64,000 nucleotides of DNA, taken from Neopestalotiopsis rosae. Taxonomy: Eukaryota; Ascomycota; Sordariomycetes; Amphisphaeriales; Sporocadaceae. Positions 22,934 through 34,595 of the stretch are shown piece after piece. Under the pieces are notes generated by a model. The model was given only the letters and a program-made list of their open reading frames with translations, did not search any database and was not told the DNA's origin. Each line of letters opens with the position of its first letter. Positions within the stretch are counted from its first letter, which is position 1. A program made the translations under genes and the position numbers. Location: contig JALGAS010000001.1 of assembly GCA_023078685.1 (NCBI GenBank), positions 7,750,001 to 7,814,000 of the forward strand. Reading direction: 5' to 3'.

Positions 22934-23943
22934 GTCTTACTGATCAAGGCAAGAGGACGGTCTTGACAACAGGCCCAGCGTGCTACTTTGACGAGGATTG
23001 AACTAAACTTGATGGGGGCTCGAGAGCATGGACAAATGCTTTTACATTTGCGGTTGCTTTTATGGTACAATGGGAGGCACCAAGGTCCTTGTACGTATGC
23101 TCGCCACGGCGTTTAGTGTTTTTCAACTTGGCGTTTGCTCTTTCGTCCTCCATTCCGAGGATGACTCCGTCGTAAGGCAGACAAAAATGAATGATAGTCA
23201 ACAAGAAAGCATGTGAATCTGTTTCCTCGAAAATGTCGTGAAAATCCATACACGAATGTCTGAACTGGAAAGTCTGATTCCGGGATGTCTCCATGTTCGG
23301 CATAATGGTCTGTAATCCTCAATTCTGACCATTGGGTTCTTGATGCCTCTTACGATGAGCAAAATTCGCTTGCACGCTGGGAAAGCGGGAAAAAAGTCAA
23401 ATATGGAGGGTCCGGTCAGAACACGCCGAATCAACAATGTTTATCATGTTGCTTTATTCATTAGGTTGAGTTCAGTAGATGTATGAACCATTTCTACGCG
23501 GACCTCGGGGACCGATCGCTTGGAGTGGTGAATCGTTGTACGATTGTCAAACCGCGGAGCCGCCTTCCTACGTGACCGCACGGTAAGCCACCCAAGACTG
23601 GCTAGCCCTTTCCTTGCGTTGTTGTGAATTATAGGGACCGTTGAACCTTGTTCCTGTGTATATTTTGTGTAAAAAGGACATGAATCGGTGGACTCAGAAT
23701 GTTCGGTCCTTGGGTTTACCGTATCACAATAGAGCGCTGAATCTCTATGATTCGACCCGAGTCCTTTCGGATATCTTAGGTGAAGCACGGGGGCATTGAA
23801 AGACTCTGAAGTTTTCCAGAATCTTCTCTCTCCCTAAGGCTCTGGCAGATACGGTATCTTGCATTGCAGAGTTTTTGCCCAAGTCGCTTTGGAGTTGATT
23901 TTGCGTGGCGATTTGAGTCTGTATCTTGCAACTATGCAGACAC
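22934..23943. other. convergent intergenic region
   Basis: 1 kb between convergent genes. Several overlapping short frames on both strands, none convincing. No repeat recognised. Confidence 0.45.
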
Positions 23944-25311
23944 TCATAGCTCATGCAAAGTAGAGCCACTCGAGCGCGTCAACTGGGATTGCAATTCCTG
24001 GATCTGCTCTGCTACGACGGCACGGGCTTTGTGCTTCACGAACTTATCAGACCTGACCTCCTCTTCCGACGTTGACTTCCACTTGGAAACCTCCGGATTG
24101 AAGACTCCCAGGTTTGACGCCCGCTTAGGTGGCCGGTCGATTACTTCGTCCAGGTCTGACTTTCGCTTTGGACGCTGAGGGCTGAAGTTGTTGATGGATA
24201 CCTGTTCCTCTGGGTCTGCGATCTGTATGACATCACACTCAGAGCGCATCTCCTCGACTAGGCCAGGTGACCTAGATCGTGTACATCTGGTCGCCGCACC
24301 AGCAAGACTGTCTGCGCGATCATTCCCCTCTATATCCATATGTCCAGGTACCCAATGAAATTCGATAGGAATACTGAGCTGCTTCAAGCGGACTATAGGG
24401 CGCATCAGTCGAAGGAAAGCGTCTCGTGAGATTATCCCGGGGATCTCGCCCCTCCAATTGTAGTCGTGAACCAAATTCAATGCGTTCTGAGAGTCTGTCA
24501 TCAATACTACCCTCAGAGAAGATGTATTATCCTGTCTTTCTGACTCGAAAGCAAATTTGTTTGTCGTCTCCAGCTCGTGTACTGCGATCTCCAACGCCAG
24601 TCCCACAGCATATAGTTCGGCTAGGTTAGCACAGTTGGTGCCTACAATGCCGTAGGATGAGTCGGTCCATTCCGTAGAATTGTCTTGTGAAATCCACTTG
24701 TATGTGATGCCGGCACCTACCACGAGGCTGTTGTTTTCTTGGGTTCTGGAGGCAGACCCGTCTGTGTACATGACCAGGCGTGATTTACTCGGCATCCAAT
24801 CGGGCTTCGCTACTTGGGCGGCAAAGAAGGCAGCATCAAGGTAGTGCTTAACGCTGAACTTTGGGTTCGCCGTGGAAGATCCTACCTGCGAACACGGCTG
24901 AGATGTGCCACGCTTCTCACATATAGAGCACGGTGATCCATCGTCCATCTCGGTTTCTAAGAGTAGCAGTGGTTGCAGCTCGTCCAGCTCGCGCTTTCGC
25001 TGTTCACGCCTATAATATGGATTGTAGGAGAGAAGTTTCTTCGTCGTTCTCGTTCTGGAGGACCCAGTCTTTAATGTAGGAGACGGCAAGGACGGTAGTC
25101 CAGTAGAGAGCTCTTGAGAGTCACAGTTTTGCGCATCAATGTCGTCTTCGGAGCACTGTACCTTTCCTGTGTCTGGTTCCTTTTTCGATTTGCGACCACT
25201 ATTGGTACTGGCCAACTGGTCTGAATGACGATGAGTAGACACATGCATTGAAGTGGTGCTGCTGGATGATCGCCCATCAAGCAGCGATGGGATGTCTTGT
25301 GATAGCTGCAT
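23944..25311 (-). CDS. RNase H domain protein
   Basis: 455 aa, intronless from the chosen ATG at 25311. A type I RNase H fold spans about residues 178-345 with all four acidic catalytic positions visible: D184 in YTDGSA, E232 in AELYAV, D273 in MTDSQNA and D334 in DRADSLAG, plus the conserved His of VPGHMDIEGN. Such domains cleave the RNA strand of RNA/DNA hybrids. The N-terminal ~150 residues are Ser/Lys-rich with a small Cys group (CSICEKRGTSQPC). The C-terminus is basic (RPKRKSDLDE, RPPKRASNL). No reverse transcriptase or other retroelement part adjoins it, so it is either a host gene or a domesticated retroelement RNase H. An extra upstream exon ending at a GTAAGT near 25334 is possible. 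Confidence 0.82.
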   Translation of the reverse strand: MQLSQDIPSLLDGRSSSSTTSMHVSTHRHSDQLASTNSGRKSKKEPDTGKVQCSEDDIDAQNCDSQELSTGLPSLPSPTLKTGSSRTRTTKKLLSYNPYYRREQRKRELDELQPLLLLETEMDDGSPCSICEKRGTSQPCSQVGSSTANPKFSVKHYLDAAFFAAQVAKPDWMPSKSRLVMYTDGSASRTQENNSLVVGAGITYKWISQDNSTEWTDSSYGIVGTNCANLAELYAVGLALEIAVHELETTNKFAFESERQDNTSSLRVVLMTDSQNALNLVHDYNWRGEIPGIISRDAFLRLMRPIVRLKQLSIPIEFHWVPGHMDIEGNDRADSLAGAATRCTRSRSPGLVEEMRSECDVIQIADPEEQVSINNFSPQRPKRKSDLDEVIDRPPKRASNLGVFNPEVSKWKSTSEEEVRSDKFVKHKARAVVAEQIQELQSQLTRSSGSTLHEL

Positions 25312-27910
25312 CTTTGCAGTATCTACATACTTACCAAGCTCTGGATGGTGCTGTTTGACATTGGTGAAAACGTGATGTGCTCGCAGAGCTGCAAACGGAG
25401 CGCGCCTTTTGCTCGGATCAAGGATTGACCAAGAAGAGGCCAGGTGCTTCTGGCGTTTGATGAAGAAGTTGTGATTTCACCAAGACGTTTTCCAGGTGTT
25501 TGTTGTTGCTGGGTTGGCAAGAAGTACATCAACAGACACTACTGTAGTAGTAATCGCGAATCAATGAGCACAGGGAGCATTCCACACCCATAGCTGAATC
25601 ATCTTATCCCTCTCGACAATCCGATTTGCCTGCCAAACAGCGCTAGCTCGCCTAAGGCCCTGAGCTAAGATTCAGACTGTGCATGTACCATTCAATTGAT
25701 TCAATTGCCAGTATACGGACATACATTGACCTCTATTCCACATACTGCTTTGTACAGTACTAGATTTTGGCTCGGGACCTCTTCATGTTGTTCGTATTAG
25801 CCAAGCCTTCATGAATTCCATCATGGGGTCGCCCGGACTAGCGGGTGCGGGGGAGGACCTAGAGAACAGACGAGTGCCCCGGAAAGGCGCGGGAAATACA
25901 CCCCAGAAAAGCCGCCGCGCCCTCCCCGAGCGCCCCTCCCTTAGACCCCTGGAAAAAGCCCCGGCATCGCCCAAGGCTCCTGGCTCCCAGCCTCTTAGCG
26001 CCAACGAGCACTGGGCGCCGTCCGGCAGATACATACCGCAGGTATCCAATGTACGTAACGTACCAACTGACCGCTTCAGTCCTGTTGCAATTGGCTCGAC
26101 TCGGGTACTTCGAGGGCGTGGTTGGTATTAAATCGCTGCCGCAAGTTATAGTGGTTCATGCAAGAATATGCGACGATGATTGATTGTCAATCTATTTCTC
26201 TACAACATTCGCACATGTTGGCAAGCGAGAAACCAGGTCGACGGGAGTAGGGTCACGCTGTTTAATTTACAGTAGGTTCCGACGCGAGAGCGGGAATTGA
26301 CTTCAAGGTTATTTCTATCTTAAAATATGGATCGGCAATCGGCGGCGTCATTGCCAAGGCCTTGCCTGGCTCGTATTGTTAGCTAGCAGCGAGAACCCAT
26401 AGCCTTGCTAAAATATTGTCTGCGACTCTATGGGAATACCTGTAGCAGAGTAAATGTACTGCACTCATTGTACACGCTTGAATACTGTTGAACATTGGAA
26501 CAGAAGGGCGAAAGTCAAGCGGCGCACTTCGCTATGTCCCACCTCCCGGCAACGGCGCTCCTTCAAAACGGCATCGTCGTCCATTGGGTCCGAGGAGGCA
26601 GAAGCCCAAGAGCCACTGGGAGCGAGGCTCTCGTCGGCCCTAGTCATTCTAGGCTATCGTCAGACTGGTGGTCAGGGTCTCATGATGTTGTGTCGTCATG
26701 AACTCGAGTCACCCCCTGTCGCTCCCTTCCCATCCTTTGCCATCCCCAACCCCGCACACCTCCTCCAATCCAGTATTACATGCATGGATGCAGTGCGTGT
26801 AACCCACAGCCCACTGCTTATTCCCCTCATACGTACCACGAAAAACCACCGCACGCTGTCACGCTGGCACGTTGGCCAACTATGACCACCACATGGCGGA
26901 TGATATGGCAAAAGTTCGGAGTCGCTTGCTGTGCTCGCCAAGATGTCCTGCATGTTCTAGAGAGGGGGGACAAGTACCCGGTGTCTCGGCCAGCCAGTCG
27001 GAAGCGTCTTACACGAAGGTCTCATCGGCCCTTTAACGAATCTCTTGCATGAGAAGATTTCCTGGGGATCGCGAAACCTGCTGGCGACCCCAGGAAAAGA
27101 AAGAGAAAGAAACTACGAGCTATTCCAACCCATCTTTCCATCAGCCTGGGCCTGGATCATTGGACTTGCGCTCCATGTGTTCTAGCGCTGGTGGTATGAG
27201 GAAGCAAGATCAAAGTATATATCAGAGACGATGTGCGTTCTGGTAAGAATAGAGCTCGCACAAGTCTTCACTCTGACACCGAATTGGAAACGTCTAGAAG
27301 AAACAATGCTGCATCTACACTGAGTTATGCAGTCAACCCCTACAGTAGTCGATGCTGCAAAGCGCAAAGGCGGTAAACCTAGGTAGTCGCTCGTCGTTGG
27401 AAAAAGAGTCATTGTCGTCTGTTCAGTTGTCTTGGTCCGATACGTTACCCACTGTCGGTCCACCAGTCCACCAAAACTGGGGGGAAACAGGACTCAAGTT
27501 GGGGCAGTTGGGGTACATGGTGGTGGCAGAGCGGAGAACCCTGCAAGTGCAGGAACGGGCTGCACGGTGATGGGCTTTAGCAGCAGTTGATCGCCCTAGA
27601 TTTTTTTTTCTTACTCTTTGGGCAGTGGTTGACCCCAGGGATGGCCAAGCAGGTACTTTGGACCGGCGTAGCTCAAGCATGTAAACATTTCTCGAGTCTT
27701 GCGCCCAGCAGCAGCAGCTATTTAACGGGTCACACCGCTGCCCCTTCGCGACAATGATGCGCTCATTTATTAGTTGTTCTTACGGCTTGCTCCTCTCCCT
27801 GCCGGTCGTACCCCCATAGAGCATCGTGTCTTTCGGTGATTATTCTCTTCGTTCCAAGACGGTATCACCATCCGAACCAGAAGAAGAACTCTTGACCACG
27901 GGACAGCAGC
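25312..27910. other. 2.6 kb divergent intergenic region
   Basis: No convincing gene. Contains a locally GC-rich block at about 25825-26030 inside otherwise AT-richer DNA, and a short inverted repeat (gtacgt-a-acgtac) at 26051-26063. CreA-like SYGGRG sites (ctgggg, or ccccag on the other strand) occur near 27085, 27475 and 27633, upstream of the GH3 gene. A 143-codon frame at 26454-26885 was not supported. Confidence 0.45.
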
Positions 27911-30638
27911 ATGCGGTACTCATTGCTTGCTGCCCTCGTGGCGACCCAGAGCTCGGCTCTAACCTTGCAACCTGTACGTTGTGCATTGGCGAAACGTAAT
28001 TATGTTTCTTCGATTCCTGACAGTCCATTATAGCTCGACTCTCGCGATGACCTCTCTACATCGCCGCCCGTCTATCCTTCCCCGTGGATGAATCCGCAAG
28101 CCATTGGCTGGGAAGAAGCATACGAAAAGGCAAAGGACTTTGTTTCTCAATTGACCCTGACGGAAAAGGTCAACTTGACCACCGGTGTTGGGTAAGTAGA
28201 ACACGATACTCTAACCAGTGTCACACGCATGAAATCTGACCACTTGTAGATGGCAAGGAGAACAATGCGTTGGTCAGGTCGGATCCATCCCGCGACTCGG
28301 CTTCCGTAGTCTGTGTATGCAGGACTCCCCTCTCGGTGTACGATTCGGTGACTATGCCTCGGCTTTCCCGTCGGGGCAAACAGTTGCGGCATCCTTCGAT
28401 AGGGACCTCTTCTACCGACGCGGTCAGGCAATTGGCGCCGAACACAAGGGCAAAGGCGTCACCGTGGTCCTCGGTCCAGTCGCTGGACCCATTGGTCGCA
28501 CTCCTGAGGGCGGAAGAAACTGGGAGGGTTTCTCTCCTGACCCATGGTTGACCGGTATTGCCATCTCCGAGACGACCAAGGGTATTCAGGATGCCGGTGT
28601 CATTGCCTGTGCCAAGCACTACATTGCCAATGAACAAGAACACTTCAGACAAGTCGGCGAGAGCAATGACCGAGGTTACAACATCACCGAGGCTCTCTCT
28701 TCCAACATTGACGACAAGACCATGCATGAGCTCTACCTCTGGCCGTTTGCCGATGTGGTTAGGGCTGGTGTGGGCTCCATCATGTGCAGCTACAACCAAG
28801 TCAACAACTCGTACTCGTGCCAAAACTCAAAGATGCTCAATGGATTGCTCAAGGGCGAACTTGGTTTCCAAGGCTTTGTCATGAGCGATTGGCAGGCTCA
28901 GCACACTGGCGTTGCAAGCGCCGTGGCTGGTTTGGACATGACCATGCCTGGTGACACCTCTTTCAACAGCGGACTCAGCTTCTGGGGCACCAACTTGACT
29001 CTGGCCGTCATCAACGGAACTGTCCCAGAGTACCGCATCGACGATATGGCTATGCGCATCATGGCTGCCTACTTCAAGGTTGGACTTGAGCTGGAACAAC
29101 CCCCAATCAACTTTGACAGCTGGACCCTTGATACCTATGGCCCGATTCACTATGCCGCCGGTGAAGGTTACCAGCAGATCAACTGGCACGTTGATGTCCA
29201 GGAAGATCATGGCGCTCTGATCCGAGAGGTTGCTGCCAAGTCCACAGTCCTGCTCAAGAACAACGGCGCTTTGCCTCTCAACAAACCCAAGTTCCTTGCA
29301 GTCATTGGCGAGGATGCTGGCCCTGGTGCCCTAGGACCCAATGGCTGCTCGGACCGTGGATGTGACTCTGGAACCCTTGCCATGGGCTGGGGCTCTGGTA
29401 CTGCCAACTACCCGTACCTGATCACACCAATTGATGCTCTCAACATTCAAGGCGCAGATGACGGTACCCGCATTGAAGCCGTGCTCAACAACTCAGCTTC
29501 CGACACGATCCTCAGCCTGGTTTCACAGCAAGATGCCACTGCCCTAGTCTTTGTCAATGCCGACTCTGGTGAAGGTTACATTGCTGTTGACGGAAACGAG
29601 GGTGATCGCAAAAACTTGACACTCTGGGGTAACGGTGACGCAATTATCAAGAACGTGTCTTCTGTGTGCAACAACACTATTGTCATCATTCACTCTGTCG
29701 GTCCTACTCTCGTCACTGATTGGTATGACTCGCCCAACATTACTGCTATCGTGTGGGCCGGTCTTCCTGGACAGGAGAGTGGTCGCTCGATCGTTGATGT
29801 TCTCTACGGCAAGGTCAACCCGGCTGGCAGAACCCCATTCACCTGGGGTGCTACTCGAGAGGACTACGGCGCTGATGTCCTTTATGAGCCCAACAATGGC
29901 AACGGTGCACCTCAACAAGAGTTTACCGAGGGTGTCTTTATCGACTACCGCTCATTTGACGCCAAGAACGCCACGCCAATCTTTGAGTTCGGTTTTGGAT
30001 TGTCATACACCACCTTTGAGTACTCCGATCTCGTTGTTGAGAAGAAGTACCCTACAGAGTACACTGCTACAACGGGCGAGACTGCCGAGGCTCCCGAGTT
30101 TGGCAACTTTTCGACCGACTTGAACGATTACCTGTTCCCAGCGGATGAGTTCCCGTACATCTGGCAATACCTCTATCCCTATGTCAACACCTCCTCTTCA
30201 GCTGAAGAAGCTTCGCAAGACCCAGACTACGGCCAGACAGCCGAGGAGTTCCTTCCTGCAGGTGCCATTGACAGCAGCGCTCAGCCACTTCACGCTGCTG
30301 GACCAGCTGCCGATGCAGAGTCTGGTGGCAACAGTCAGCTCTGGGATGAGCTATACACCATAACCGCACAGATTACCAATACTGGTGATCTTGAGGGTGA
30401 CGAGGTTCCTCAGGTCTACGTGTCTCTTGGAGGCCCCGATGACCCGCCGGTCGTTCTCCGTGGATTCGACCGCATTACCATTCAGCCTGGCGAAACGGTC
30501 CAGTTCAATGCTTCCCTCGCTCGCCGCGATGTCAGCAACTGGGACACGGCGAGCCAGAACTGGATCATCTCTGAGTACCCCAAGACCGTCTACGTCGGAC
30601 CCAGCAGCCGCAAGTTGACACTGAGCGCGTCGCTGTAG
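27911..30638 (+). CDS. secreted GH3 beta-glucosidase
   Basis: Extracellular beta-glucosidase (cellobiose/cello-oligosaccharide hydrolysis) of glycoside hydrolase family 3. Three exons, 27911-27973, 28034-28191 and 28250-30638, give 869 aa, the usual size for fungal bgl1-type enzymes. Exon 1 is almost exactly the signal peptide ([20 protein letters not shown]). The catalytic (beta/alpha)8 domain contains [26 protein letters not shown] and the nucleophile D287 in FVMSDWQ. The second domain has [10 protein letters not shown] and the PGQESGRS segment. The C-terminal fibronectin III-like domain is present ([12 protein letters not shown]... LRGFDRI). Several N-glycosylation sequons occur. CreA-like sites upstream suggest carbon repression. 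Its cytosolic counterpart may be the GH1 enzyme at 50644. Confidence 0.95.
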
Positions 30639-30937
30639 TGAATGACAGAGAGGCGGCTTACGAGGTGGAAAATGAACCCTTACTGGGCATGATGAAATGA
30701 CCAATTGGCATAGCGTCAGACTTTTGATGTAAATATTAATTCTTTAAATCTTAATGTCAATCCTTAGTGACGACAAGCTTATTGTCTGCCTTGATCAACG
30801 TGCATGATTGTGATACCATACCTCCGAATCACATGACCACCCGTGTTGTGTCTCAGCCTCATTTGTTCATCACCCAAAAGGAGGAACTTGTGAAAAGCCC
30901 TGAAAAACATCGTAGATCCATCGACCATGAAGTAAAA
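30639..30937. promoter_or_regulatory. short spacer between GH3 and HET gene
   Basis: About 300 bp that must hold both the GH3 terminator and the HET promoter. A minimal upstream ORF (ATG-Lys-stop) at 30926-30934 ends 3 nt before the chosen HET ATG at 30938; an in-frame upstream ATG also exists at 30833. Confidence 0.4.
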
Positions 30938-33135
30938 ATGATTGTGAATGTTGATGGAATTTCAACCCTCGCATATCAGCACAGCCGACTGCAACATGAA
31001 GATTCGTTTCGCCTCCTTCTACTACAGCCATATTTTGAAACAGACGATCCCGTCCACATCACTCTTTCGTCGCATCGTCTTTCGACATTGAACCTTGATT
31101 TCGAAGCCTTGTCCTACACTTGGGGAGACTTCTCAGACAAGGTCCCCATCTACCTTGGAGAGCATCTGGTCTTGCCGCCATCTCGCAATTGTCTTAATGC
31201 TTTAAAAGCTCTTCGTCGGCGGAACAAGGCACGCTTCATGTGGATCGACGCCATCTGTATCAATCAGAATGATTTGGAGGAGCGGTCCTCTCAAGTCCGA
31301 TTGATGGCGAGGATATTCGCAAGCGCCTCGTCTACAATTATATACCTGGGCCAACACACCGCAAGTAGCCGTATTGTGTTTCAAGAGCTGCTTCAAGCAG
31401 CAAACGGGGACTTTAAGCAGTGCCCATGTGGCAAGCTTGAGCCTATACGTGATAGGCCTAGCGATATGGTCATTCAAGGGCTGGAAGAGCTGATTCAGCG
31501 TGAGTTATACTTACACATCCCTTAGTTCTTTCTTGTCCTGGATACCGTTCTTGTGACAAAAGCAGTTTTAGCACATCTAAATTAGGGTGCCTGATTACAT
31601 GGTCTGCTAAAATGGACTCGTCGTCGATAAGCTACCTCTACTGGTTTCTTGGCTCAAAATGACTGTCAATGTCTTGAAAAATCATATGTTAACACTTGCG
31701 CGCATTCCAGGCCCCTGGTTTCGCCGGGTCTGGGTTCTGCAGGAAGTCTTTGTGAGTCGTGAGAGGTACATACTGTGTGGCGAAGACATCGTGTCCTGGA
31801 TTCTGCTGAACGCCTTGTTCTTTGGGTATCAACATACCAGAGTCACGAAATCGCTCCTACCATTCGCATGGGAGCCTCGTAATGCCCTCTTCAAGAAGGA
31901 AGGGAGTGCTTGGTGGTATTTGTGGCTTTGTCTCCACGCCTCCCGCGCATCGCTGGCGAGTGATAGCCGCGACAAGGTCTTTTCCATGAAGGCTCTCCTC
32001 GGAAAAGAGCAAGACGAATTGGACGGGCTCATTGACTACACCAAGACACTGGAAGAAACATTTACCACGCTAGCAAAGATATTCCTTGACCGCGTCGGAC
32101 TGAAGCTTTTGAGTCGTATCCGGCATCCTCATAATCTCGACATGCCTTCTTGGGTACCGGACTGGTCCCAGACCTCACAGCTACCCTCGCCTCAAGTCTC
32201 ATTCGAGAGGATTGCCAAAAATCACTCCAATGACACTAGAAACAACAGACTATGGTAATTGTTCCCCGATAAAGTTCTCATACAATTTCTTTCTGTCTAG
32301 CGCACTTGTAGTAACCTTTCTATATTCTTACGCAGGAGCTATCACAATCTAATGGCATTGCGACTTCGAGGCTGGCAATGCGGACAAGTCACTGAAATCG
32401 GTAACGTATTCAACTTTCGTGATCATCATCATGCGAAACAGCAGCTTCTCGCAATGATCCATATGATCAAACATGGCTGCGCAGAGGAAGTCTCGTCCGA
32501 GGGCGAGATCGAGTCGGTGAAGTGACAACTTCCTACACAGATCCAAGGTATTACACAGCCTTTTGTGACACAGAACTCACATACATACTAGCTCTCCATA
32601 CTAATTAGCATCCTCTTAGCCCTTTCAAAGTTTCATGAAGAACAGATCATGTCTGTTCTTAGACGAGGACCTCGCTGCCATCGCAAAGCTCTCAGATATT
32701 CGGTACGTCGTTTCATTACCATGCCTCTATCGGTACAGCATTCAGCAGATTCTTGTACTAGGAATCCACAATACTCGTCAGTGAGCGAGATGCACGTCTC
32801 TCCATAGACGACGACGCTGTCAAGAAATGATGGGCGCGCTCCAAGATTGCCGGTTGTTCTTGTGCGACAATATCCACATGGGCATCGCTCCCGACAGCGT
32901 GGCCAACGGTGACATTCTCGCCATCATAGAAGGGTCCGTCGAGGCATACCTGTTGCGACCAGACCCGGATGGTCGACACTGGCGCCTCATCAGCGGGGAT
33001 TGCTATGCGAGGTCCTTTGACCGCGAACATTTGCTCAACCAGTTGCCCCGTCTTGATGCTGGCAAGCATGGCCGGGCGAGTTGGAGTCACTTGTCCCAAA
33101 GCCTTGGAGACCCTCAGGATTTTGTCTTGTTGTGA
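30938..33135 (+). CDS. HET-domain protein (heterokaryon incompatibility type), copy 1
   Basis: Model of five exons: 30938-31499, 31711-32254, 32336-32516, 32620-32702 and 32808-33135 (565 aa). All three HET (PF06985) blocks are present: FEALSYTWGD, MWIDAICINQND and, spanning the first intron, RPWFRRVWVLQEV. The C-terminal block (CRLFLCDNIHMGIAPDSV... GDILAIIEGSVEAYLLRPD) matches the second conserved region of this family. HET proteins trigger cell death on fusion of incompatible hyphae; many others have unknown roles. The second gene at 34596 shares sequence and intron position (after ...RLW / ...KLW). Uncertain points: the start may be 30833, and exon 4 is open in two frames, of which the alternative (LSKFHEEQIMSVLRRG) resembles the paralogue better but does not splice in frame. 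Confidence 0.8.
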
Positions 33136-34595
33136 ATAGAAAATCAACCGTCTAGAGGCTTGCCTCATACACTTTTTAAATCTCAGTATCAGCACATTCC
33201 GATGTTACACACGAACTCTACTCAACTTACGACACACGAATCTTTCGCAAGCACTCGAGGGCGTCGAACAACTTCACTTCGGACTCAATACATGACCTAT
33301 CATGCTCTACAATCAAGGCTTATGAAGAAAACGTGATTCTCTACAACTTTATGTCTGTCCACATGGACCCATCCAGGCTGGGCCAACTGTAACGAGTGTC
33401 ACGATAGTATTCGGCAACCATAGCGATGACTTGAATGTTGGCGCACTTGATTGACTTATTCCCGCTGAACCATATCCTCGACACTAGGTACGCTTTCATG
33501 ATCCGACGGAATCCGTGGATCACTCGCCCAGAAGTCTTTTGCACACAGAAACGCCTCAGAGGAAGAAATAAGGAGGCATACACATACGAACAATACAATA
33601 CATACGTACAAACGATACGAGGCAGCCTTGGGCGCTAGCCCCACCAGGAGATTGCCGGTTGAAGCTTGGACTTGGATTAACCTTCCTTCCTCTTTATCTC
33701 ACTACCGGTTTCTGCAGGGTTGATCTACACAGTCCATCTGCATCAAATAGCACTAACGGTACAGCTGAGCAAGGAGTGCGTCAGTGGAAGAGGGCTGTTG
33801 GGCAGGGGAGCACACGGTCTGGTCCTGGAGTGATGAGTGCCATATAGTGGAAAGGTATAAACTCATCGTCTCCATTCTGCGCCGAGAGAGCATATGTGTA
33901 AGCGCAATGTAATTCCGCCACCCTTTTCAGCTGCCTTCAGTTAGGCGCGATAGTTCCAAGGGTAGTGAGCTGTAACAGAGCTCATCGGGCGTACAATTCT
34001 ACGCTAGCGAGGCTGTTGCTGAAAGCTTCTGAATTCTTACGACCTTACGGAATACGTTGACGAAACAAGAATTCAAAGAGTTCAATTGGAAAGATGGAAA
34101 CCCGGGCGCCTAAATAATACTTGGGCGACTTTTGCCGGACATGGACCGAGGCATGTTCCCCTATTCTTCATATTAATAGATTCTTTTTTATGAAAAATAG
34201 AAGAGATCACAGCAGCAGCACATACTTACTAGATGAGGTACTTGATGCATCGAATGGCTGGAGCTGAGCGGCAATTGCGGGGGAGGTTGCATTATTGTGA
34301 CTAGAGGTACAGCGGTGCTTGTACATTTTCCCCGCAATTGTTGCGCACATCACCTTATAGTAACTAGTGAGACTCAGAGTTATAGGGTACGAGTATGGTT
34401 ATATACTACCTCCATAAGTGATAAGGCTGTGGCTTGCGCCATGGCATATGCAGGTCCGAGATGAGGCAGCCTGATCATTAAAACGACAAATCTCCGCCGT
34501 CTTGTTCTTGTCAACTTTTTCTTTTTAGCAGATTCGCCAGGTCAAGCACTCGAACATGTCTTCACTGCAACGACGACCAACTTACAAATGTTGAC
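33136..34595. other. intergenic region between the two HET genes
   Basis: 1.46 kb, AT-rich, with only short unsupported frames. A TATA-like stretch (ttatatacta) near 34399 probably serves the second HET gene. No transposon remnants identified. Confidence 0.45.

Noticed and set aside
26454..26885. 143-codon frame in the GH3 upstream region
   Set aside because: No signal peptide, domain or codon bias, overlapped by frames on both strands.
28221..28823. 200-codon open frame antisense to the GH3 gene
   Set aside because: Arises from codon bias on the opposite strand; the sense frame has full GH3 motifs.
31500..31710. 211-nt first intron of HET copy 1 as an extra coding exon
   Set aside because: Splicing at GTGAGT/TTCCAG joins LIQ-RPWFRRVWVLQEV exactly; the intron itself contains stops and does not match the paralogue.
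33659..33847. Short frame with secretory-looking start between the HET genes
   Set aside because: Only 62 codons, no true ATG-signal peptide arrangement supported and no neighbouring splice partners.
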